DNA of 64,000 bases from Campanula takesimana (lineage: Eukaryota > Streptophyta > Magnoliopsida > Asterales > Campanulaceae), in contig JAOWBW010001469.1 of NCBI GenBank assembly GCA_026119855.1, positions 225,704 to 289,703 of the forward strand. The letters are read 5' to 3'. The notes beneath the pieces were generated by a model. The model saw nothing but the letters and a program-made list of their open reading frames with translations. It did no database searches and was not told where the DNA came from. The translations under genes were made by a program, and so were the position numbers. The number at the start of each line of letters is the position of its first letter. The first letter of the stretch is position 1. Below, one piece after another: positions 45,279-56,627 of the stretch.

Positions 45279-47805
45279 ATTATTAATCTTGTCAAGAGAA
45301 GGAATACAAGCCCGATCTCTAACTCTTCCCCATATCTAAAAAGAACTGATATATTAAGCAAACTCCACGAGAAGTAAAGGTATATCCCACGAATTCTAAG
45401 AATCAACTGAACAAGTTCTCAACATGTCCTCAAGATCTGAATGGTTCTTCCTGACTGACCATCTGTCTGAGGATGAAAAGTCGTTCTATATCCCAATTCT
45501 GAATTCAAAGCCTTCTGAATTGCTTGCTAAAATCAAGATGTAAATAAGGAACCCATATCCAATACCATTCTCGTAGGCATCCCATGAAATCGAACTATCT
45601 TCTGAACAAATAAGTAACAACTGGAATTAACATTTATACCCTCAAAATAGATAAGGTGAGAAAACTTGGTAACCAATCCGCTATCAATCAACATCATTGG
45701 TCTCATCTATTCAGTATAACCCCTTCAATGAAACTTTTCGCAATAGATTCATATCCACTCAGAAATCTCAAAGGCTTGTGACAAGCCAACTGACCACTGA
45801 TATTTTACTTCCAGATTATTCACAGCTCAAGGACTTAGTTGAATGCATAGAATTTCTCGTATCAAACAAATCAAATGTAACTCTTCAAATTTATCTCAAT
45901 ACTCTACATTTACTTGGATTCATAATTAAATTGGTCTTGTGTATCTCTTTAAGTATATGTAGTTGAATTCCGTTATGCATGTTGGTTCCACTAAGTGTCG
46001 ACTACATACTCTGCTACAAAAGTTAAAGTTCCATCACTAGCAACGAACAAAGTCGTGTTGTCTATCATCATTCATTCCACTAGTAATTTTCTATAGTTGA
46101 AATCATTCAATAAAGTAGAAACTTAAAGCTTCCACAATCGCAAAATCACACCATGTCTCAACTCACAAAAACTCCAAAATGTTAATTCCGCTAACATTCC
46201 CCATTTAGTTTTATCAAACATGAACTATAAGTCAATGTATCCTCTAACACATTACCTTTCCCGGATGATATAACATGGTACTCTACCTGCATTATCTCAT
46301 GTGTAACTCTCTTTGAAGAAACCAATACTATAATTCTCATGGTTGGTAAACACTTCAATATGGCTTTATAAAGGTCATTCACTAATGCCATGGATAGATA
46401 ATCACAATAAATCTCAAGTTATAGGTAGGATAATTTTGTTCATAAGGAATCAATCTTCTCAAAGCACACATTGTTACCATACAATTCTGAAGCGATGAAC
46501 ATCTCAATCACTTTTTAAGGCATCACCATGAATAATAAATTTATCAGATCCACTATAATGGTAAAACTCGACATATCCACTAGAAAATAGTAACACTGAC
46601 CATATCCTCTAGATAACTGTAATACTAGTCAAATCCATTAAGCAATATCAATACTGAAGTTGTCATCAACTCTCGTTTCAACAATTAAAAACTCGTTTCA
46701 CTCTTACCAATCCATCGAGAAAGTGTATCTTCCTGTGTCATATAGTTAACTGTGTAGCTACCTTAGAAATCCATCAATGAATCTCTAACCATATGCCAAT
46801 CTCAACAAGTTACATACCTCTGCTACTGAAGTAGGATTTTTCCAATTACTGTTGCTTCCATATTTAAAGAATCAATAACCATGCCTGAATTGAAACTTCC
46901 TCAAAATAATATATCCTCTAACAAGAAGACATAATGCCTTGATTTCACAACTGTTGCCTCTCACAAAGCAATCCAATTACGGCTACAGATACAACTCAGC
47001 ATATCCAACAATTCCACTGAAGTAGTTGTTAATTCAAACACTATGACCACAATTTATGATGCCCATACCTGGTATGAAAAAACGTTTTTAAAATATACTA
47101 AACTAAAAATTTCAACTGATGATAATCACTTCAAGTCAACCACTGAATAAACCACTGATCTCTGAAGTTGATCAATTATATCCCCCCATATAAAATAACA
47201 AGTGATGATTCGTTATAGTTATCTGGTTGAGCTCTTAGTATTCAATATACAATCGCAAAGTACCATACCTTTTCATAATAAACAATACTAATACATCCCA
47301 CGTAGATATACTAAACGTAATGAATCCCTTGTCAAGAAATATCTCAAGTTGAATCTTCTACTCTTTTAACTCAACCAATGTTATGGATATATTGCACTAG
47401 ATATCAACGCTATAGCATTATACCGAACAACTCAAGATAACCCAAGGTTTTCATCAATCATGTACTACTCAATAGAAAACATATCTGAGATCCCACAAAG
47501 GAAGAGTACATTCTCTAGTTTAGCTATAGACACTCTGCTGCCAACCCCATAAACCAAATACCAGGCATAACCTTGTGATATAAAAAAATTCAGACTTTAA
47601 TGCATAAATAGCATGAATGCTAAACACATATATCTACCATGCTTAATTAAAGTATACTAGCATATAAAACTCCACCACAATAATATCAAAATCTTGCTAT
47701 GGCAAAATAACTAAACCAGCAAGTAAAACATGCTCACAAATTTGCACATCACAAGTGCGCAACACTCTATCAATCACCAAACACTCCCCCTTAGGATAGA
47801 CACCT
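45279..47805 (-). pseudogene. Gypsy-C decayed integrase, RNase H and RT
   Basis: Only traces are readable. Near 45490-45420 the minus strand gives FHPQTDGQSGRT (integrase, Q/E region) then ILEDMLR. Near 47430-47210 it gives a broken RT: FLDKGFI, STWDVLVLF, KRYGTLRLYIEY, ELNQITI, matching the gypsy pattern with many replaced residues and stops. The rest is too altered to place. The short frame at 46191-46391 matches nothing I know. Confidence 0.75.
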
Positions 47806-48465
47806 CTAACACCTAGGTTGAGACTCGGGAGACACATGTAATCGAGAAGCAAAATGCACAGACACATAAGAATGTGAAGAGCCAGGGTCTATAAGTGTAT
47901 GTGTTCTCAAACTAGACATAGAAATTATACCTCCAATCATATTAGAAGGATCTGAAATCTGTTGTTGATTGATGGCAGAAACATTAACTTGTACCTTAAG
48001 CTTTCCTGAAGAATCACTCTTCTGGCCCTGAGAAGACCCAATTACACTTCCCGATAACTGATTCTTAAATCTAGAGTAATTCCTCTGAAAGTGACCCAAC
48101 TGACCACATCTCATACATTTACCTTGCTTCTTCCAACATCTTTCTTCTAAATGCCCTTCCTTCCGACAATAGCTACATACTCATTTGCCTTGAGTTCTTC
48201 TATTCTGTGGCCCTTGAAAAGATTCCTTAGCTTGCGAAGATGTCCCTTGGTATTCTTTACTATCACCACGCTGGGGTTGTGGTTTTAACTGTCCTCCTCG
48301 TTTTGTCACATCTGAGGCTTCAACCTTGCTTTTATGCTCAACTATATCATCAATTGTTTTCATTACAGTTTCAAACATACCTTGGAACATTGTTCGAACC
48401 TCTTCTCTAGCATTACCCAGCCCTGAAGGCCCCGACTGATCACCCTCTGTTCCAACCATCTTCAA
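47806..48465 (-). pseudogene. Gypsy-C gag end, zinc knuckle and protease start
   Basis: The minus strand has a gag C-terminal piece (48465-48181: GDQSGPSGLGNAREEVRTMF, later QPQRGDSKEYQG), then a zinc knuckle (CGQLGHFQRNY, final Cys replaced by Tyr; an earlier Cys/His-rich stretch at 48120-48180 is outside the frame), then the protease region with LIDPGSSHSYVS (48114-47806), where the usual DSG catalytic motif reads DPG. At least one stop separates the pieces. The bulk of gag is missing. Confidence 0.75.
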
Positions 48466-48555
48466 TGATTACCTGCATAAAACACGCAACGTTACTCACT
48501 CTCTACCCAACTACCCTCCTAGGTCACTTAGTCATTCTAGACCATCTACAACCTA

Positions 48556-48567
48556 GCTCTGATACCA
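48556..48567 (-). other. Gypsy-C primer binding site
   Basis: The minus strand reads TGGTATCAGAGC two bases from the 5' LTR, the initiator tRNA-Met type. Confidence 0.88.
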
Positions 48568-48569
48568 AC

Positions 48570-50917
48570 TGTCGCGCCCCAGACCCGTGGTCCTACTTGG
48601 CCCCACGCTCGGGACACGAGTGGAAGACGCATAAAATACTTTTGAAAATTTTTCGAAATGTACTTTTATAAAGTTTAACAAAATCACACGTGAAGTTCAA
48701 ATACTTCCACTAACTTTCAAACTAACTTTTCAAACAACTTTCACAAACGGAAGTATTTAGCCCGAAGGCTTACAAACTTTGTTTACAAATACACAAACAC
48801 CAACATTTCCCAAAATATAAGTTTTAAAAGATGATGAAGTCACGGATACTCTACCCCAAAAGGTTATACATTGCATAATGTAGCCTTTACAAGACTCATA
48901 TCCCAAACTCTTACCACCACGACGTCCTCCCGTGCAAGATCCTATTCCCTGGACTCACCTTTATCTAAAACAGTAAACAAATAAGGGGTGAGAATGAATC
49001 TCAGTAAGCTACTAAAATGCAACTACGTTACATGCTGATATGATAATCATAAGAAACTATATCAACAAATAATCATATAGCATATATCACATAACATGAG
49101 AGGCTCTCTATCGCCAACCGTCCCATACCGGTTGGAAATAACGACCAACTCATCAGGCAGCACATAAGGCTAAATTATACACTCATACATGGATACTGAG
49201 CCAAGGTTCTTGAATCAAACATATAACCATTTGAGAAAACCATCTGAGCAGCATAAATAGCTGAAGCCGGGATCCCGAAAACCAAACCACAACCAATAGA
49301 ACCAAAGTAACCAGAGAGGGAAATATGACACAAAGTCATAACCCAAATGCTCACTCGAGGGAGCTAGTTCATCCCATCCAAGGCCAATCTGGACTGGGGG
49401 TTAAAAATGGGAAACCAATGGTAGAAGCGTTACAATGAACTTAGCTCGTGTGCCATTATAATCCCTACCACTGCCCGACTCCACAACAAAAGACCAGCTG
49501 GACTTTACCACTAGCATAGTAATGAATACTTGCTTAAAATACAGCCAAGGACAATGATTCCAAAGTAGGGAACCAAGCCAAACACATCACAAAGATGAAC
49601 TAATCCAAACCACATCAAAAGATGTTCAACTATATCCAATTAACATTTAGTCAAATTCCACAACACATATGTTCACAAGGGAACCAATTTCAAACACTAG
49701 GGTGTTCCACAACAACCCTCTAGGTACTCTAGGATATCACCTAAGACCTAGACCAAGATTGAACTTTAAATAACTTGAAATGGAACAACTCAACTTTTCA
49801 GCACTTATGGGTGGTCGCCCAAAACCAGACTGGGCGGTCGCCTAAAACACTCTGTCCCAGACCAAACCTTTCAGTAGTTGTGGGCGGTCGCCCAAACCCA
49901 TTCTGGGCGGTCGCCCATGAGCCAGACTCAAAATTTCTAAATTTATTCTGCAAGCCAAATTCATCTGTTCCAAGCGTAGGAGTATAACTTACTAACACTT
50001 ATACTATTACCAGGAGTACAACAACCATCCCAAAACATTACTTTCAATTTTCTTTCATTCTTTTTACCGTCCCACAAATAATAGAATAATTTTCTTTTAT
50101 TTCATTTAAATATTTTACCGTCCCAAAAGTATAAGTATAATTTTTCTAATATACTAATATACTCATTTAGGGATACTTTCATTCATTTCCCCGTCCCATG
50201 AATAATAGTATAAATTTTATAATATACTTATTTAACATTTAACTCAAGTTAATATTTTACCGTCCCACGAGTAGGAATATACTTTCAAACACTTATACTA
50301 ACATTCTCAGGTATATAAACATACTCCATATACATCCTTGCATACAAACCAAGTCACTTACCCAGTATAATTATACTCCCTTTGTCCCATAAACAAGTAT
50401 CACAAATAAATTCTTTTCACAATAATTTCACCACATATCACACATATAGCAAATATATGACCAATTTACTATTTAAGGGGAATTAGTAACTTACCTATTT
50501 CCGGAAAAAGTATCGCAGAAATATGTTTTGTTCGGGTAGAAATGACCTACTCAACGCCCTTTTTCTCCTACCCTAGGAATGAAACGAGGAATGTTGCAGA
50601 ACAATGTTGACACAGAGAAAGGAGAGAAGAAGTGATAAGTTATAAGATTTTTTCCCACTTTTTCAACTTTGGTAACCCAACTTTCGTTTTTAACACTTTA
50701 ACCCCCTAAACTTATATTTTCACAAAGGACCCTAAAGTTTCAACTTAATCATTTAACTCCTTTAACCTTTATTACTACTAACTAAGTAAATAGCACATTT
50801 AATCAAGTAAGATGTGCAAGTCATAAAATATGATGCAACACATAAAATACACACATAATGTCAAATTAAAATCCCAAAAATATAAAATAAATAGGGACGG
50901 GTTTTGGGGTCGTTACA
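48570..50917 (-). repeat. Gypsy-C 5' LTR
   Basis: 2348 bp, near-identical to 42627-44975. The dyad cassette block is at 49808-49919; here the first dyad has one substitution (GGTGGTCGCCC). Confidence 0.92.
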
Positions 50918-51146
50918 CCCAGAGTTTATGGCCACTTCCTAAAATGAAAAAGAATATGTACTATTCCTCTCACTCATTCTCTCTCCTACTTACGTTTATA
51001 CTTACAACATCAATCAACTTAATATTCACTCCCACTCATTCTCCCCCTACTTTACTGTTATACTCACAACACTTACATCACTTCCACCACTTCTTAATCT
51101 CCGTGTAAATGAGAAGGTGGACATATACTCTCGGACGAAGGGAGTA
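50918..51146. mobile_element. Stowaway MITE, right part
   Basis: Ends GGACGAAGGGAGTA, whose complement TACTCCCTTCGTCCGAGAGT continues TATATGTCCACC, matching the left part at 42579. It includes CACTCATTCTC-type repeats that also occur in the Stowaway at 62374. Confidence 0.82.
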
Positions 51147-51244
51147 ATATTTTATTTTTCGTTTTCTCAATACATTGAATAACACTATCATTAGGCAAAA
51201 TAATATATTTTTTGACACCTACTGAAGACAAATATTGTTCACGG

Positions 51245-51330
51245 CTAGACCAGTTAACGGTTAACCGTTTTGACAATTTTGACTGGTTAAAAAATAAGGG
51301 TTAAACCGGTTCCCGTTACAAATTGGACAC
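51245..51330. repeat. Short hAT-MITE relative
   Basis: Dense in AACGGTTAACCG and AAACCGGTT and ends GGACACGTCTAG, the same right terminus as the element at 51732-52503. No clean TSD was found. Confidence 0.5.
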
Positions 51331-51731
51331 GTCTAGACTACAACACCATGTGCTGCCCTACTTTTCTTTACCTTTTTTCAAAACCATCTTATTCATGAGC
51401 GCTCCGACAAACAAGGCAAATGAATTACTTGATGTGGGGCCCACACTTGGTTAACAGATCAATTGACACTTGTATCGCCAAACAAAAAAAAGTTGTAATT
51501 CCATTGTCGGATGGTTTTGATTTTTTTTGCTTTATTCCTCTTAATTAAATCGTCCTAGGTTTGATTACCCATTAAATGGAAGCCACGTTGCTGGTGAAAG
51601 ATACAGATAATGATTGTCGACATCCCTTGACCTGTCAACTATAAACACGTCCCACCGCCTTTTCCATATAAATGGACTCGTCTTCATTTGTTTTAACAAT
51701 TTATCTTTATTTATTTTCATAAGCTAACAAG

Positions 51732-52503
51732 TAGACGTGTCCATGCCGATTAACCGCCGGTTAGCCGGTTATAACCGCCGGTTAATTTTACCGGTAATCC
51801 CTAACTGTGGAGTAACCTTCTAACCGCCACATCCGGTTACGGTTATCCGGTTAACGGTTAAACCGGTTAAGCCGGTTTTGCCGGTTAACCCGGTTATGAG
51901 ACTTTTTCTATTATTTATTTTTTTATTTTAAAAAGAAACAGTTTTTTAACCGCCGGTTAATTTTACCGGTAATCCCTAACCGTGGAGTAACCTTCTAACC
52001 GCCACATCCGGTTACGGTTATCCGGTTAACGGTTAAACCGGTTAAGCCGGTTTTGCCGGTTAACCCGGTTATGAGACTTTTTCTATTATTTATTTTTTTT
52101 ATTTTAAAAAGAAACAGTTTTTTAGGATTTTGTTAGAAAACTGACTAAAAATCATTAAGAAACTAACTGAAAATGAAATAAAAACACCAATTTTGTTAGA
52201 AAACTAACTGAAATCGTTAAAAAACTGACTGAAATTGTTAAAAAACTGACTGTAATTCTTAAAACTAACTCGAAAATGGTAAGAAACTGACGGTTAGTAT
52301 AGACGGTTGAAGGCGGCTTAGCTTCCCGGTTATAACCGCCGGTTGACGGTTATCAAAATGGTACTAACCTTAACCGAACCTTGAAATACGGTTGACGGTT
52401 GAGTACGGTTCACGGTTAACCGGTTAGCTGGGTTTGACCAGTTTTGACCCGGTTATAAAAATCTCCGGTTAGCCGTTTTCGGTTAGATTTTTGGACACGT
52501 CTA
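51732..52503. mobile_element. hAT MITE with CCGGTTAACCGG arrays
   Basis: The ends are TAGACGTGTCC / GGACACGTCTA with a perfect 8 bp TSD CTAACAAG (51724-51731 and 52504-52511). The body is saturated with CGGTTAACCGG-type motifs. A block of about 176 bp (51772-51947) is repeated directly at 51948-52124. No coding capacity. Confidence 0.93.
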
Positions 52504-52573
52504 CTAACAAGTTTAAAAATAAAATCTGTATTTTTAGGTCAAATACAATGGTAGATGAAACAATTTTTTTTTA

Positions 52574-53600
52574 AGGTGTTTCCCATGAGAACAAGGGGAT
52601 CCGTCTCATGTATGAGACGGGTCGCCCCACTGACTCATGGCATGACCCGCCACGTGGCAGCCTCCCAGAGGTCAATTTTTTTTTTTGTTTTTTTTTTTAG
52701 TTTTTAATTATTTTTTCGGCTTTTCAGCCGTTGACCAAAAGTAATAGTTACCAGAACTTAATGTAATGACTGAATACTTATAAAGTAATATTGTCCATAG
52801 TAAACGTAACACCTGTTTTACAAAAAACAAAAAGCTCATTTTACCCATTTTTTCAAATGTAGATACTATCTATAATTACATGTAACCCAAACAATATCTA
52901 AATGTAATTATCTTTATACTGAAATGTAATAATTGCTTTTGCAAAAAGTAAACAGTGTGTATTTTGATTTAATTTTTTGAAAGAAAGTAACATGTTTGAA
53001 AAGTACAAACTCATATATATGAATGTAATTGTTGTACAAGTAAATGTAACACTTAATAAAAGAAATTATAAATATTTCTATAGATAATGTAATACTTTTA
53101 CATGTAACACTAATCAAGTGTTTTTAGCTCTAAAAATGTAAATGGTTGAATTATTACTTTTTCTATACATATGTGTTACAATTATGTATAAACATTATTA
53201 CATATAAGTAACACGTTCGTTACATTTTAGTTGTAATAAGTATTACTTTTGGCAAACGAAGAAAACATAGAAAAAAACACTGTTACTTTTTCTATATATA
53301 TGTATTACTTTTATGTATACAAAATGTTACTTATATGTATACAGTCATTACATTATGTTATAGTAACTATTACTTTTGACAAACCGAAAAAAAAAACAAA
53401 AAAAAATATAAAAATTTAAAAAAAAAAAAAAAACCAAAAAAAAAAAACCCAAAAAAATTGGGCCTATGAGAGGCTGCCACGTGGCAGGTTCGACCCCTGG
53501 GTCCTGGAGCCGGTTCGTGGGTCGGGCGGGTGGGTGGGTCAAAAACCGACCCGTCTCATGGATGAGACGGGTATAGCAGGTCTCACGAAAGTTTTAGTCA
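52574..53600. mobile_element. Fold-back element with arms of about 480 bp
   Basis: Both ends carry a GTCTCAT..ATGAGACGGGTCG palindrome (52600-52622 and 53550-53572). Going inward both carry GCCACGTGGCAG, a poly-T stretch, then CAAAAGTAATAGTTAC and TAATGTAATGACTG. Nearly the whole 1 kb is thus an imperfect inverted repeat. T9A lies on both sides (52564-52573 and 53601-53610), compatible with a 9-10 bp Mutator-like TSD but low in complexity. The interior is full of GTAAT/GTAAC on the left and TTAC on the right. Confidence 0.85.
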
Positions 53601-53610
53601 TTTTTTTTTA

Positions 53611-53924
53611 GAATAGTTGGAGTATCATTTAAAGCTTTATAGAGGAATTGTATACCATTAAAAAAAAAAAACTATCCATTATTTAAAAATGTATCAAAAT
53701 AAGCTTATTAAATTCTTTAATTTATTTTTTGCATTATTTTGCCGAGTTACAACTATATTTTAATTATGGATCCTTTTATTATTTATAAACATAGTAAAGT
53801 ACTACTTATTAACAGGTTAAAAAAGTAGAACATAAAACACGCACAATTATTATTTATCATGAAATGAAGAAACTATATTGTATACTTATCACTTAATGTA
53901 CACTATCAGCTTAATATACTTTAT
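53611..53924. other. AT-rich spacer
   Basis: About 310 bp of AT-rich DNA; I see no gene or repeat boundary in it. Confidence 0.5.
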
Positions 53925-54540
53925 CAGAAGAACCGAGAACGGCGATTACGGAACCGAAACCAGAACCGAGAACCGGAACCGGAACCGAACGGCTCCAACG
54001 GTCATTAGATTCAAACTAGCCATTGGTTGCCCACCCCCCTCCTTCCCGTTAATAGCCGTTAGGCGCATGGAGGATATAGCTGTTAGTAACGGTTGTATTT
54101 AACTTTTTGGTCAAGTTTGAACAATTTTGATCTTCTTTTTGGAAGATTTTCAGGTAACAAAAAAAATAAAGAAAAACACTTACCTGATTGTAATATTTTT
54201 AATTATATTAATAAAATTACAAGGGTACCATCCTCTTTTTTAAAATTAATATTTTTTTATTTTTTTATTACATGCTTGGTAATAAACTAACCAAATTTAT
54301 TAAAAAACAACTTAATTTGGCTAAAAAAAATCAAATCAGTTAGTTTTATAACTTTTTAGCTCGGAGTAGTTACTTTTCTAACGGATTTGGACTAAACTGA
54401 AAAAAAAATTGGCAGGAACCGTTGGAACCGAAACCGGAACCGCCGGATAGAACCGGAATCCATGAACCGGTTTAGGCTGGTTCGAATACGGTTCTGGCTT
54501 TCCGGTAACCGGAACCGGAACCGTTTGGGCATGTCTAGAC
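53925..54540. repeat. ACCGGAACC-rich element, left end unclear
   Basis: Clusters of GAACCGGAACCGGAACC occur at both ends (53930-54000 and 54415-54525) in opposite orientation around an AT-rich middle, as in the hAT MITE at 13715. The right end reads GGGCATGTCTAGACA; no matching left terminus or TSD is visible, so it may be truncated. Confidence 0.6.
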
Positions 54541-54930
54541 ACTACTCTTTCTATAACCATTTTTTATTATTATTAAAAGCTTTACGAACTAGAAACAGTT
54601 ACAAAATGTAAAATTATTTACTGTGAAGCATTTTGATTGCCAACACACCATTTTTGGGACACCATAAATACATAGAGAATGACTTTGAGCAACATTAACA
54701 ACTTGAGTACAATCATGTTGTCGGTGTATGAAATGAAGGAGTGATTCAACAATTAAAACTACTACTTTTGTTTAAAAATGAACAATTATATATTGATTTT
54801 GATCAAGCGCAAATTCAGTTATTTATTTTGAGGTAAATCTTAGCATTAGAGATGGTCAGAATCAAAGAGAGTAAGCATGAGCTGGACTGAGTCGGCAATG
54901 GATTATGTTGGAGATTTCACCTTAAAGACA

Positions 54931-54960
54931 ACTAGTTAGTAACCCGTCGATACTCGACGG
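54931..54960 (-). mobile_element. Helitron 3' terminus
   Basis: The minus strand reads CCCGTCGAGTATCGACGGG, a hairpin with 8 bp arms, then TTACTAACTAGT and host T. Hairpin plus CTAG-T is the Helitron 3' signature. The 5' TC end should lie to the right but I could not place it. Confidence 0.7.
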
Positions 54961-54985
54961 GCATAGAAAAACTAATTAATAATAA

Positions 54986-55165
54986 TACTCCCTCCGTCCC
55001 GATCTTCTCATTTGCCATTTTTCATTGTCCCAAAAAAAGTTCTTTCCATTTCTACAATATGGGTTAAAATATGCATAAATACAACATGGCTAGTGAAGCA
55101 AGTGTCCATATCCTTAAAAAAGTTTGAAAAGTCAAATGTGAAGATTATTTTTAGACGGAGGAGTA
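54986..55165. mobile_element. Stowaway-type MITE
   Basis: Ends TACTCCCTCCGTCCCGATCT and, inverted, TACTCCTCCGTCTAAAAATA, TA duplication at the ends. 180 bp, no coding. Confidence 0.85.
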
Positions 55166-55405
55166 TTACTTAAGATAATATGAAAACAAATTTACATAGA
55201 AGAGTAAGACTCTCCAATCTAATTCTTAGAAACGCTCCTCAGTAAATTATTTTGATGTTGCAAATCTACGTTAAACGCATTTATCGGTCTCACATTTTTT
55301 TTTCTCAAAATAGAAAAAACTGAAAAAAATAATTTAAAATTTTGAACTCACGAATTCTAAACATATGAACATACTTGTTTTTTTTTTGAAAGAAACATAA
55401 TCATT

Positions 55406-55879
55406 TCATAAACAATAACAAATGTTTAGAAGTCGGCTATCCACAAACGACGGAAGCTCAAGCTCGACCCAAATAGTGGGGCTAGCATTTTCAAACCCAA
55501 AAGTTGCCCAAAATATTACATCTGCCACAACATTGGCATTTCGACTTAACAAATTAACAAAAAAATGAGAATTTCTTGCTAACAAACTGCGGCGGGGAGG
55601 ATATTTCAACCATGATCCAACATTAGCGCTTTGAAAAAGATAACGACCATCGCCAAGAACAAATTCATCATCCTTGCCGAGTATTTGATTGAGATATGCA
55701 AACGAAGATTTGCTAAGAACAACAAAGACAATATACAAAATACCAAAGGCCCTAACATAAGGAGGGAAATCAAAGGCCTTCACATAAGGAGGGAAATCCA
55801 AAGCCCTCACATAAGGAGGGAAATCACAAACTCTTACATAAGAAGAGACAAACAAAATTATAAATACAATTTTAAACAT
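55406..55879 (-). CDS. Unrecognised 157-codon frame with internal repeats
   Basis: A minus-strand frame with a hydrophobic start (MFKIVFIILFVSSYVRV), three DFPPYV repeats from a DNA repeat at 55754-55845, and a C-terminal part RNANVVADVIFWATFGFENA that faintly resembles the end of plant RNase H-like (RVT_3) domains of LINE polyproteins. I would not claim a function; a decayed LINE fragment is the best guess. Confidence 0.3.
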   Translation of the reverse strand: MFKIVFIILFVSSYVRVCDFPPYVRALDFPPYVKAFDFPPYVRAFGILYIVFVVLSKSSFAYLNQILGKDDEFVLGDGRYLFQSANVGSWLKYPPRRSLLARNSHFFVNLLSRNANVVADVIFWATFGFENASPTIWVELELPSFVDSRLLNICYCL

Positions 55880-56627
55880 ATTATTTGAAGAAAAAACCTA
55901 ATTAAAACAGACTTCAAGAAATAAACAAATCTAAAAACTAAATTCCTAATTTTACATTTATTAATTGACAATTGACAATTAATAAAAGTAAAATTAGGAT
56001 CTCTCAAAATTAATGAATGAATGTTGAAGAAGAAACAAAAATTAGAAAAGAAATCAGATTCGAAAAAGAAAAAAATAAAGAAAAAAACGCAGATTAAACG
56101 AAATCCAAATAGACGAATTGAATAATATCGGTAAGATTAATCGGAATCAGAACGGAACGGAACGTTGGTTTGAAGAAAAGATGAAGAAAGGGAATCTGAG
56201 AGAGAGAATCAGCAATAAGTTTACCCCCACCTTTTTTTTTTTTTTTTTTCTTTTATTGTGCAATTTCGGTAAATTAATTGTGCATATCTTTTAATTCTCT
56301 TTTTTACTCCGCCGATATTCCTAATTCTAACCACGCCAGTTACAAAGCTCTCTTCTACCATCAAATGCCGGCTTTTAGCATAAGCGAGGTGCGACCGCTC
56401 GACGCTCAGGGCCCCCAATTTTGAAGGGCGCATTTTTATTTTTCCAATACTAATTTCATGTTCGAGTAATTTTTATAGTTTAGTTTTAGGGGGAAAATGA
56501 TTTTAAATAGGACCCTAAAACTTTAAGACATTTTTGGACAGGCCCCGTCTACATACCATCGCATCGTTATCATAACTTTTCTCTCCCCACAATGAACATG
56601 TAACATCATTTTTCTATCTATATTATT
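55880..56627. other. Spacer
   Basis: AT-rich, with a poly-T run near 56232. No gene I can support; the minus-strand frame at 56221-56433 matches nothing known. Confidence 0.5.

Larger units (their letters stand above)
42627..50917 (-). mobile_element. Gypsy-C: chromodomain Ty3/gypsy element
   Basis: Minus-strand element with 2.35 kb LTRs (5' LTR 50917-48570, 3' LTR 44975-42627) starting TGTAACGACCCC and ending GGGGCGCGACA. PBS TGGTATCAGAGC (48567-48556), PPT AAGGGGGAG next to the 3' LTR. Decayed gag, protease, RT, integrase and chromodomain traces lie in gypsy order. Five-base flanks are AAAAG and CCCAG, not a clean TSD. The LTRs are nearly identical while the interior is heavily damaged. 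Confidence 0.92.
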
